In this document: in pieces, positions 24,213 through 34,469 of the stretch
Position numbering within the stretch: the stretch's first letter is position 1
Layout of the letters: each line of letters opens with the position of its first letter
Source: Strongyloides papillosus
Taxonomy: Eukaryota; Nematoda; Chromadorea; Rhabditida; Strongyloididae
DNA: 64,000 bases
Assembly: GCA_005656395.1 (NCBI GenBank)
Contig: SRSI01000048.1
Span: forward strand, 434,001-498,000
Direction of reading: 5' to 3'
Notes under the pieces: model-generated
Database searches by the model: none
What the model saw: the letters and a program-made list of their open reading frames with translations, nothing else
What the model was told of the DNA's origin: nothing
Program-made: the position numbers and the translations under genes

Positions 24213-25914
24213 ATGAGTGAAAGTGTATCACTAAAACAAGTTACTTCACCTACCTCTGAATCACAAAACGAAGAACTATGTTTAGTTTGTAGTGACATAT
24301 CAACAGGTTATCATTATGGAGTTCCTTCATGTAATGGATGGTTTGTTTATCCATTTATTTTATAATATATTATTTTTAGTAAAACATTTTTTAGAAGAAC
24401 AATTATGAAAAAACAAACATTTGTTTGTCATTATACTGGTAACTGCCCTGTTGATAAAAGTATTAGGTGTGCATGCAGACATTGCCGTTTTGAAAAATGC
24501 CTCTCTGTTGGAATGGACAGAAATGCCATCCAACAAAATCGAGATCCAATAGGGTACACTAAAAGAACACGACGATATCCAAAACTTGAAAATGTACCTA
24601 CAGTTAAATCCCTCTTTAATAATAATAATGGAAATATTTCATGTAAAAGTTTGAATAATTCACAATGTTCACCAACAAATATGGCTCTTAATAATCAACA
24701 ATTTCCATGTCAATCAACTTCAAATGTAAGTTGTAAATGTAATAATAATATTTCAAATATTGAAAATACTCCTGAAAGTCGTGATGAAGATAACCTATTT
24801 CTACGACTTATTGAGTTAGAAGGAATAATGGGCAAATTACGGTGTTCTCATATGGTAATTAAAGAAAATTTATGTGATCTCATACAATCTCCATCAATTT
24901 TTAATAATAAAGAATTTATTGATGTTCAAACACGAAATGTTCATACATATACTAATTTACGTCCTGCTGTATCTACAGGATTTTCAGTATTGGCATGAGA
25001 GGGATTGGATATTAATGATAGAATGGGCCAAAAATTTACCTTCATATCCATCATTACCAACATCAGATAGATTAGCGTTATTAAGATATTCTTCATTAAC
25101 ATTTCCTTCTTTACAACAAATATTTTATACTCCTGAAAATAGTAATAATGATATTATATTTCCAAATGGAGCGTTTTTTAATGGAGAATATCCAAATGAT
25201 AGACCTGCAGGATACAATAGAAAAAAGATGCAATTATTAGAACAATTACATAGGCCAATGAAAAAATTAAGAATCAATTCAGCAGAGTATGCTGCTATAA
25301 GAGCCATCTTTTTTTTAAATCCTGATGCTCCAGATCTTAATCAAAAAAGTGCTGAAGCAGTTTCTGTTGATAGAGCTAAAATTACTAGTGCATTATATAG
25401 GTATTTGGTTAAAAATTACGGCATAATAGAAGCTCCAAAACGGTATACTTCTCTCCTTCTTCTTGGCACTGTTTTAGCAGCAATGGTTGTTGAAATGCGT
25501 GAAGCAGTAGTTGTGGCAGATTTTTTCGAGCAAATAGAATTTTCAGCATTTGCTAAACAACTCCTTTTTGGTAGTGGTGATGACCACGATCACCTTCATG
25601 ATGAAGGACAATGTCCACTTAAACGTGTTAGGCCTACAATAACCTCTTCAGAAAATACAGGAATATTTAATCAATCAGTCAATTTAGATGTTAAATGTGA
25701 AAGAAATTCCCCAAAGATAGATGGGCAACAAAGTGGTTTCAATAACTTTAACTTCTCTGAAATAACATCAAATCAAACACAAGTATCACATCCTTCTTAT
25801 ACCTTACAAAATCCAGCTACACAATTTCAACAACTATTTACAGCACAACAGGCAAATATGTATATAGATTTTGTGAGCATGCAAAATACAATGGCCAGGA
25901 ATAAATATGATTGA
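24213..25914 (+). CDS. nuclear hormone receptor (nematode NHR)
   Basis: Exons 24213-24340, 24380-24938 and 24979-25914 (540 aa). Introns are 39 and 40 nt and phase-consistent. The DNA-binding domain starts at residue 24 (CLVCSDISTGYHYG), with the P-box CNGCKTFFRRT split across intron 1. The second zinc module is CPVDKSIRCACRHCRFEKC, followed by GMDRNAIQQNRDPIGYTKR. An Asn/Ser-rich hinge follows. The ligand-binding domain begins about residue 235 (DWILMIEWAKNLP, SDRLALLRYSS) and ends with a Gln-rich tail. The DPIGYTKR box suggests the HNF4-derived nematode expansion (NHR-35/40-like). The second intron uses a weak GTTCAT donor; without it the DBD and LBD frames are one base apart. Ligand and targets are unknown. 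Confidence 0.9.
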
Positions 25915-26365
25915 TAACTTATTATTTAGATTGTTTAATTTTTTTAGTTTTTTTTTTCTACATTTTGGCATCTTAGACAAAAAAGTACATATTTTGTTTG
26001 TTTATTATACCATTATATTTTATTTTGTATATATATTTATATCAATAAACACCTTAAAACGATAGTATGTTATCAAAATAATAGCTTTAATAAAAAACCT
26101 GTTTAAAAGATAATATTGAAAAAATACAAGAGATACGTTTAATTTATATACAAAAATGGTATTAATTTTACGATTTTTCTACTTAACATATTCTAGTAAG
26201 TGATAATTTCTTTTATTTCTGATATAGGTACTTTAAATTTTACTTATCACTAGTAATAATGTTGATAATATATACAAGATTATAAATAGTGTTATAAAAA
26301 CATTGAATAAATGATTATTTCACTTTATGATTTTGGTTGAATTATTAAATTTCTAAAATTGTAAA
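25915..26365. other. intergenic region
   Basis: 451 bases of AT-rich sequence between the NHR stop and the methyltransferase ATG. It has AATAAA near 26044. A GC-poor patch with GATATAGG and TTATCACT words lies at 26219-26254. No exon is visible. Confidence 0.45.
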
Positions 26366-27197
26366 ATGTCGTTTCCAGCTAAAAAGTATACAAATGCAAA
26401 AAAGGAATGGGCAGGAGAAAGTTATATCGTAACACCAAGTATATTTAAGATATTAGTTGAAAGTGACTTAATAAAAAACAAAGATGTAATTGATATTGGC
26501 TGTGGAAATGGTTTGATAACCAATTATAAATTTTATTTTATTAATTTTAGGTAATCATAGTAATCGTTTGTTAACATGGGGAGCTAAAAGTGTTCATGGA
26601 ATAGATCAATCAATTGATATGATAAATGAAGCTAATGCCACATACAATAAGGATAACTTAACCTTTGAAAACCTTTCAACATTTGATATGAAATACGAAG
26701 AAAAATACGATGTTGCTGTGGCATTTTTTGTAATGGAATTTAACCCTACTGCTGATGACTTATTTATGTCATTAAAAAACATTCAAAAATGTTTAAAAAA
26801 AGGAGGAAAATTTGTTGCTATAATTCCTAATGGAACATTAGATTATAACCCAACAACAGAGGAGGGTCAAAAATTTGGTGCCTCCTGGGAAGTTGATTCA
26901 TCAACAAAAAGATACGATGGTGAAAGATTAAAAGTAAATTTTTATGATAAAAATGGTAAGTATAAATTTACAGAAAAATAAGTAATATAAATTTAATTAG
27001 GAGAGGTTGTTGGAAATGCACCTGTAACATTCTTTTTTAAGGAAACATATACAAGAGGTGCTTTAGAGGGAGGATTTAAAAAAGTTGAATATGAAAATTT
27101 AATTGTAAGTGAAGAAGGAACTAAAATATATGGAGAAGAATTTTTTTATTCTTTTACACATCCCCCAAAAATTATTTTTTTTATAGGAAGTAATTAA
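26366..27197 (+). CDS. class I SAM-dependent methyltransferase
   Basis: Exons 26366-26510, 26551-26955 and 27001-27197 (248 aa), joined by 40- and 45-nt introns in phase. Motif I, VIDIGCGNGNHS, is split by intron 1 after GN. The acidic strand-2 end is GIDQSIDMI, motif II is YDVAVAFFVMEF, and motif III is LKKGGKFVAIIPNG. This is the usual Rossmann order of small-molecule methyltransferases (type 11/25). The final exon is aromatic- and basic-rich and supplies the substrate cap. Substrate is unknown. The stop codon TAA (27195-27197) overlaps the stop of the bHLH-PAS gene on the other strand, so the two transcripts must be antisense at their 3' ends. The fragmentary first exon is confirmed by motif I continuity. 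Confidence 0.87.
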
Positions 27198-28194
27198 GCA
27201 ATAAATGTAAAAACAACAGATATATATTTTGTTTTATCTTTACTTCCGTGAGGTGTAAATAATAATGCTTCTGCTTCAACATAAAATTCATCTATCTTTG
27301 GATGATTTATGAGTCTAAAATAGCTGCTTTTTCCAGTTCCCATACTTAGTACTTGACGATGCATGTCGGAAACAGTAATTGAATCATCAGGATGTATAAA
27401 TTTATACAATGAATTATTTCTTAAATTTTGAAATTCTATGTGATATTCCGACATCTCATTGTCATTCTCAAAATACCATATATAAAAATCCGTTGTTAGA
27501 GTTACTACTAAAGTGTTACTTTTTAATTTAATGGATAATCCTATTGTTGTTGTTATTGGTGTTATATTTAAAAGATAATATGAAATTAATTGATTATTCA
27601 TCATTAATGAGCCACAAGTTATGTCAATAATAACAGTTTTATATCCTACAATATCATTAAAGACATCTTTATTTGATCTTCTACTTAAAGTTGATTTCAT
27701 ACGTACTGGAACAGACTACAGTTGTTATTGTATTATAATTATACATAACATTAAAAATATATTCTTTAATATTGATAAAATTATAATGATCATCTGGATG
27801 TATATATGAAAGTATATTATTACCAATCAAATCTATTTGTGAAAGTCCCATAAAAATACTTATTGTTTCAGTTACGTAAAGAATTTGATTTTGTGATGTT
27901 GCAAAAATTATAAAACTATCAATTAACTAAAAATATTATATATTTATTATTTGTTTTAAATTTACTTACTTCTATTAAGCTATTACATTCATAGAAATTA
28001 CTATGGTGTTGATAACTTTTACTATGTAAAGGAAATCTTGCTACTAAATATTTTTGTAATTTAATATATGATAAAGCTAATCTAACAATTGATGTTTTGT
28101 CCATATGTTCTTTGCTGATAACTTGTGAAATAGGTAATAATGAACCAATACAGTCGATTTGTTTATTCTCTTCAATTCTTCTTTTTTGTGCCAT
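27194..28194 (-). CDS. bHLH-PAS transcription factor, minimal form
   Basis: Exons (high to low) 28194-27970, 27926-27750 and 27715-27194; introns of 43 and 34 nt, all phase 0 (307 aa). The bHLH lies at residues 4-50 (KRRIEENK; LLPIS; MDKTSIVRLALSYIKLQKYL). PAS-A starts about residue 77 (SFIIFATSQNQILYVTET, GLSQIDLIGN, YIHPDDH). The RMKSTLSRR segment follows, as in Sim/Trh/HIF proteins. PAS-B is at 205-290 (LYKFIHPDDSITVSDMH, YFRLINHP). These factors dimerise with an ARNT partner at ACGTG-type sites. The basic region is short, and the protein stops 15 residues after PAS-B, with no transactivation tail. The exact orthologue (HIF, Sim/hlh-34 or Trh) is not resolved. The MAQKRR start is preferred over an in-frame non-ATG extension to 28242. 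Confidence 0.85.
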
Positions 28195-28562
28195 ATTTGT
28201 ATAGAAATGAAAAATATTTATTATATAGTATAAGTAAAACAATACTTATTTCTTTAGCTAATAAATAGTAAGATAATTAATGTTTAAATTCAAGTCACAT
28301 TCTTGATATGATAAACATATTATTTTTATATTCTAAATATCACGTTAATTATATATAAGTGAATCATCATTAATGAACATTAATTATGATATTGTATTTC
28401 AGATATATGTTTTTATCACATTACATTATCTATTTAATTATTTTATAATTCCATTAATAAATTATAATGTTAAGTTATCAACCACATACATTAAACTGGC
28501 ATTCATCTTTAATTTTTTAGCATAATTATTTCCTCCAGTTATATTGTGAAAAATATATTGAT
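28195..28562. other. bHLH-PAS promoter and chemoreceptor 3' flank
   Basis: 368 AT-rich bases upstream of the bHLH-PAS ATG and downstream of the chemoreceptor stop (both on the minus strand). A CACGTTAAT word lies near 28341. No coding sequence is seen. Confidence 0.4.
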
Positions 28563-29744
28563 TTAAATAAAAAGTGTTCCCTCACCTTTACCATCATAAG
28601 GATTTTTATTTAATTTTTGAATTGTGGTTGATAATGTAGGGGCAGGTTTTAAGAAATTACAGGGAAATAAGTATATGAAAAACGATTTAACCTTTAATTT
28701 AATAAGTTTTCTATTTCTTTTTGATGCCAAAAGAAATATGAAACCATTTAAAGCCGGAAGCCAATTAAAACCACGGAGAAGGATTGAAGCAAGGAGGTAT
28801 GTCTCACCTCCAAAAGCACAAAATAAGCAAAACACTGTTACTGGAAGAAATGAAAAAATCCATGGGCAGTAAATTTGTAAAAATAATAATTTACTAAATG
28901 ATTTTTGTGCTTTCTTAGCTGAATCACTATAACATATAGATTTTTTTAGACATATCTGAATCTTTTTGTGAATATACAAAATATAGAGATATACAATTAT
29001 ATTGAAGGTTGCAATTGATATCATATGAACCAAAAATGGTATATTATCCTTTATATTAAAAATTACTTTAAAAAATTATATATTTGAATAAACTTACTGT
29101 CTTTGAGTAAACGACCTCTGAAAAATCTGTCATATTCTTAAGATTAAATTGATGATTTTCAAGAATATTATTAATTTCACCATTTTGATATTGTGTGGGA
29201 AAAAATGAGATAATTATAGAAATATTCATGATATATGATATAACGAGTGGAAGATATGTTAAGATATTTAAATAATATGATTCATTTAAAATATTCTTAC
29301 ATATTTTAAAATATCTATACATAGTAATTGATAACGTAGAAAACATGCAAATGTTATGAAGAAAAAAATAGAAATAATACAAAAATACTGTACTATATTC
29401 ATCAGGTGGTATTATAAAAGATGTTTTAAAAGTACAAATAAAATATTCATTTGAACTTAAGCAATACTTAAAAAAATATTTCAATTGATAATTAATAAAA
29501 TTTGAAAATTATAAAAACTTACCAGCCTTACAAAAATACTATAAAATGAAAAAATTAAACCATAGAAAAATTGAAGTTGTACCAGATTTCTGTAACCTTT
29601 AAAGTCATTTTTATTCTTATAAATAAAAAGTATTAAAAGAGACAAGGTGTTAACAAAAAAAGATGAACATATTGACAAAAAATCCGACAATTCCATTTCA
29701 AATTGAAGAATCTTATAATTTGAAATTAATTTAAGCATTTCCAT
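28563..29744 (-). CDS. str/srd-like 7TM chemoreceptor
   Basis: Exons (high to low) 29744-29523, 29466-29098 and 29048-28563; introns of 56 and 49 nt, all GTAAGT donors and phase 0 (358 aa). Seven hydrophobic segments are visible: LSICSSFFVNTLSLLILFI, then a KNKNDFKGYRNL cytoplasmic loop as in Str/Srd receptors, and helices near residues 55, 105, 135, 195, 250 and 285. The last segment is followed by a basic cytoplasmic tail (SKRNRKLIKLKVKSFF). Such receptors are nematode chemosensory GPCRs in ciliated neurons. The class (str against srd or srj) is not certain. The frame is intact throughout, in contrast to the SRT receptor at 5949-6921. The start is the ATG at 29744, giving a short N-terminus, normal for the family. 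Confidence 0.8.
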
Positions 29745-32332
29745 CTAAAAAAACTACACTTTAAAAAAATAGTTTGATAACAAAAAATTTAAAATAAATA
29801 CAATAATTAAAATCTTAATTTACTAAGTATTCTTAATGAATGCTATCCAATAAATAATAAAATATCGCATTAAAATTTTAGTTAAAACAAATTTAGTACA
29901 TTTAGTTTATTTCCTAGAATAAAAATAATGTTAATACAAGCTAAAAACTTTTTAAAAAAATAGATTAATTTTATTTCGTTAAAATTTTTGTTATATAATA
30001 GTTATATTGAAATTGTTTATATTGACATTATTAAAAATTAATAACGGATGTTATCCATATATGAACTGTTTTGAATTAATATAATGTAATAACAAGATTG
30101 AAATCTTTTATGATATAAGAGAAATTAATTGGATTGTTGCATGCATCTGATGAAGCAAACATTTTATTCTTAAAAAATTATTAAATGATTTTTTCTTTTT
30201 AATATCAATTTACATTATAAAAAAGAGTTTAATTTTATAGACAAATTACTACATTAATTATTTACTTTTATCTTAAAAAGTTTATTAGAATTTATAAATA
30301 TGAATACTCTTTTAAGGCCTTCTTTATATGAAGTTCACTTTTGAGTGCTGTTCTTTTATACATTTATCCAACCCAAACGAAATGAGAATTGGTAATACAC
30401 CCATACATTTTTAACAAAAACGATCACTGCGAATGATGAAGTTTCATTTATTTGCTCGAGAATTAACCATGTGGGCAAAAATTGAGCTTTTTAACTCTGA
30501 CGCCATTTTTAATTATTTATAATTAATCTTCCTTAAAATGGAGGTTTTTGAGTTCTGGCATTATTATTTTAATAAAGATAATAATGATGTAAGTGATATT
30601 TCAATTTATAATTATAAATTTCATTTGACAATTAATTAACATTAATGGAGTTTAAGTAAAGAAATAATTATAATCTAAAGACACAGGCGATTATTAAAAG
30701 ACTGAAGTGCATAAATGAAAAACAATTTCTTCATAAAAGAAGTACACGTTATATTGTTATTTTGACATTGTCTTTCTAGTTTCGTAAAATTGTATATGAC
30801 CTTCCTATTAAGTGGTACTGATTTGGAATTACACTGATATCATCGAAAAAAAGGAGTAAAACTAAATTAAACATAACTATATTATATTATGTATGCATAA
30901 TTAAGATCATTTATACGTTTATATATAATTGATAACTATTATTTAAGCATCAATCTTATTAATGCCACATTTACAAGTCAATAAAATCTTTTGTCTACCT
31001 GAATTTTATATTAAAGTTATCGGTGGTTAAGTAATAAGAGCATTGCTTAACATTAAGCAAATTTATTTTAAAATTGTATCGTTAATATATAAAAAATTGA
31101 AGAGGACAATTGTATTTATAAGACAATTGTCACAATATTAAACATTATTTATAAAATAAAATTTTAAATATCAATAAATAATGTTGCAACTATTTTCTTT
31201 TTCATACACTTAAACAATAGTATTTTTTTTCAATTTATTTATAAATCTAATCATTTTACTACTATTTTAAAATACAAATATTAAAAAATGAAATAACAAT
31301 TCTACTAATGTATTTTTTTTAAAAGAAATATGTAATTATTACTAATCTTCTTAACAATTGTATTATTAAAATTTGACAGTTCGAGAGATTAGAATCTTTT
31401 GCAATTTTTATAAACAACTCTTTTATATTTTCAAAACCTTTTTAAAAGTTTTATAAAAGTTCGAAGCATAGCAAATGTTTTAACTGATTATCAATATTCA
31501 CATATACAATCGTTTTGTATATTTACATATATAATATATCAATTCTATTGTATTACCAGCATAACACTTTTATAACAAAATTGTTGCTTGTCAAACTATT
31601 ACTAGTATTAAAACTTTTGTTTTAAAATAAATCTATTTTCATAACATATTATTTTTATTTATTTTTAACAACTACACATTTTAAAATCAACCACATCAGT
31701 CATAACATCTCTTGTCATTTTTTAACTTAATTGTATTTGTGTATAATTAGTAATACACTAAGATATAAGATAGCAAAAGGCTATTTAGATTTAATTTTTA
31801 TCTAAACATTTGTCTTATCTATATCATTATTATATATATAAATTTATGGCTTCCTTAATATTTTAGTTATTGGCAATAGTTAAAAATTAGTTCATTTATT
31901 TGCTCAACATTTTTAAACAAATGATTTGGAAGATAAAATATTGTGATTTCATTTATTGATATATACAATTATTGTCATGATCTTCTTATCTAATCGAACA
32001 TTTTTATATACAATATATATATATGTAATATTTATACACTATAGGGCAAATAAAAATAGCTCAATTAATTTTTATATTTCACCATTACACTATTTTGCTA
32101 TTTAAAATTTATTATGAAATATGAGAAGTTTCGTTAATCACATTCAAAAATGATAAGAAATTTATTTGAATGTTATTTAATAACAAAGTATATTTATTAT
32201 TAAATAAATTTTTATCTATAATAATATTATTATATAGAGTCAATTTTTATTTGTCTTTTACATACAATAATAACAATAATAATAATTATAATAAAAATTC
32301 TTTTAGGTGGTGGTTGCGCAACATCATACCTA
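29745..32332. other. 2.6 kb intergenic region with one GC-richer patch
   Basis: Mostly AT desert. The segment at 30300-30860 is visibly richer in G and C and more complex than its flanks, without an open frame. It includes a weak hairpin at 30492-30556 (AACTC...CCATTTT pairing with AAAATGG...GAGTT). An acceptor-like TTTTAG at 32301-32306, 26 bases before the next ATG, may be a trans-splice site or end a 5' UTR intron. An (AATAAT)-type low-complexity run precedes it at 32265-32295. Confidence 0.45.
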
Positions 32333-34469
32333 ATGGCTGCAGTAGAAAATGGAAATCAACAGAAGATATGTGTACCAGTAAGCAGTTCAGAGAGGACTGT
32401 TAACAATGGTACATTGATTCGAAAGGAGGTACTAGAGGAGAAAAGCAATGATGATGTCGAAATGGATATTAGTGAAGAAATGGAAGAAATTAGAGAAGCT
32501 GTTTATGATTTATTAAGTAATTATCCTAATGGTGTAAATATTAATCATCTAGAAAAACTATATAATGAAAAGTTAGTTTTTATTTAAAATCAATATTTTA
32601 CTAATAATTTTTATTAACCTATAAATTATTACATCAATAAAACGTGTAACTTTTTTTAGATATGTCGAAAGTAGTACAGCACCAAAATTACCCGAAAATT
32701 GGTTAAAACAAATCAAATTGGCGGATGAGTTTGAATTTAAACAAGTTGGACCTATATCTATAATTTATCAACGTCAAAAACATGTTCCTTCTGTGGATAA
32801 TATTAATATATCAAAACCTCCACAAAATTCCTTTGATATAGTTGTATCCAGTAAAGATGAAGTTGATCACGAGTTAGAAAAAAAAATCAACTCAATAACA
32901 GTTGAAGATTTAAAGAAAAAACCTTCAGCAACCAATTTTATAAAAACAAAATCAGAACATAGATTATCAACAACTTCACTATCATTAGAGGGTGATGAAG
33001 TAAATAAACTAGGATATGCTACTTATATTGATATTAATGGTGATATTGCAGTGAAATTTTTGGAAAAAGAAACAAGTGTACTAAGATTATTTAGAGAAAT
33101 GAATACTTTCTATATTAAAAATGTTAAAGAATATGGACAATTAGAAAAAAATGATATAAAATGTAATGAGTATTATGCTTACTTTGATCGCCTACTTAAA
33201 CAAACATTTAGAGTACAAATTCTTGAAAATCCACAGGAAGGTAGTGATGTTGTTAAGGCTAGATTAATTGATCATGGTATGATTGTTAATGCTAAAATTA
33301 TTGCATTAAGAAAATTAGCTGACCATTTTAAAGTTACATCTATTTTGCCATATACCAATATAATTGAATTTTCTAAGAAATATCCAAACGTTCCAAAAGG
33401 TTTTTATAATAGTCTTATTACGAGAGGTGAACAAATGAATACACCTGTCTTAATAAGAATTAATCTCGAAAATGGTGAATTCTTTACCAAACATAATCTT
33501 CCTCTAAAGCCTTGTAATGCTATTGATGATAGTACAGTGACTTTACCTATTCTAACACCATCTTTAATTGCTCACTCAACTGATCTTCACTCAGAACCAG
33601 ATAGATCAAGTGGTTCAGGAAGATCAACACCTTTAACAGGGAATTTTAAAAGTTTACTAGAAAATTGTCCAATGAAGCCATTTGATCTTGAAAAAGTTCC
33701 AAATGAGAAATTTTTTGCTAAATTATTAGTTTTTAAAGATCCTTACAATATAACATTTCGTCTTCAATCAATGGAACCTATTTATAATTATATGCAAGAC
33801 AACTTATCACGTCAATCTCAAGCTCAGTCATCACCACCACCTTCAGCCGAACTGAAAGCAGGGGCATTATTAGCTGCTAGTATGGGACCAAATAACTGGC
33901 AAAGAGTTATTTTAATAAAGCAAGTTATGCCTACTAATCATTCTGGTGGTGTTTATCAATATGCCACATGGTTAGTATTTGCTTTAGATCTTGGTATTCA
34001 AACAACAGTACAAGAAAGAAATTTAAGAGCATTATCACCTTCAACAATTGCTGTAGACAAAATGCTATGCTTCAGGGCGAAAGTAAGTTTTATTAATGAA
34101 TAATTATATATATCTTTATTTACTTTTTAGCTTCATAATATTCGCCCAATTCAAGAGGCACAGGTTTCTACAAAAACTGGTGATGTTGTTAATAAAAAAG
34201 TATGGAATAGAGATGAATTAAAACCTTTAAAAACATTACTCTTTAATGTTAATTCTGAATCAACAGAAGAAGGAGGAAAAAGTATTTCTAATAGTGGATA
34301 TACTGTATTTTCTTTAACCCCACAAGCACCTTGGACTACATATAAAAAAGAAGATGCTCCAAGTCTTCCATTCATTTCCGCTTCTATTGCATTTAATGGA
34401 ACAGATTTGGGACAATATTTAGTAGAGCAAGGTTTAGCCGAATGGGTAACATCATCCGACAAAAAGTAA
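32333..34469 (+). CDS. LOTUS and Tudor domain protein (TDRD5/7-like)
   Basis: Exons 32333-32571, 32660-34082 and 34131-34469 (666 aa); introns 88 and 48 nt, in phase. An N-terminal LOTUS/OST-HTH domain spans about residues 43-110 (EIREAVYDLLSNYPNG, LYNEKYVESS, FEFKQVGPISIIYQ). A first Tudor domain lies near 225-315 (YYAYFDRLLKQTFRVQIL, VKARLIDHGM). A second, extended Tudor lies near 435-660 (FFAKLLVFKDPYNITFRL, ATWLVFALDLG, and the SN-like GTDLGQYLVEQGLAEW). In animals such proteins organise germ granules and small-RNA pathways, binding methyl-arginine ligands and Vasa helicases. C. elegans LOTR-1 is the nearest remembered counterpart. The gene is isolated by deserts on both sides. The ATG at 32333 follows an AG at 32305-32306. 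Confidence 0.83.

Noticed and set aside
27970..28242. 16-residue N-terminal extension of the bHLH-PAS protein
   Set aside because: The upstream part is a hydrophobic AT-rich leader; MAQKRR places the start directly before the basic region.
28624..28872. 82-codon plus-strand open frame
   Set aside because: Shadow of the third chemoreceptor exon on the minus strand.
31379..31400. GTTCGAGAGATTAGAATC, resembling a tRNA T-arm
   Set aside because: No acceptor or anticodon arm upstream at the right distance.
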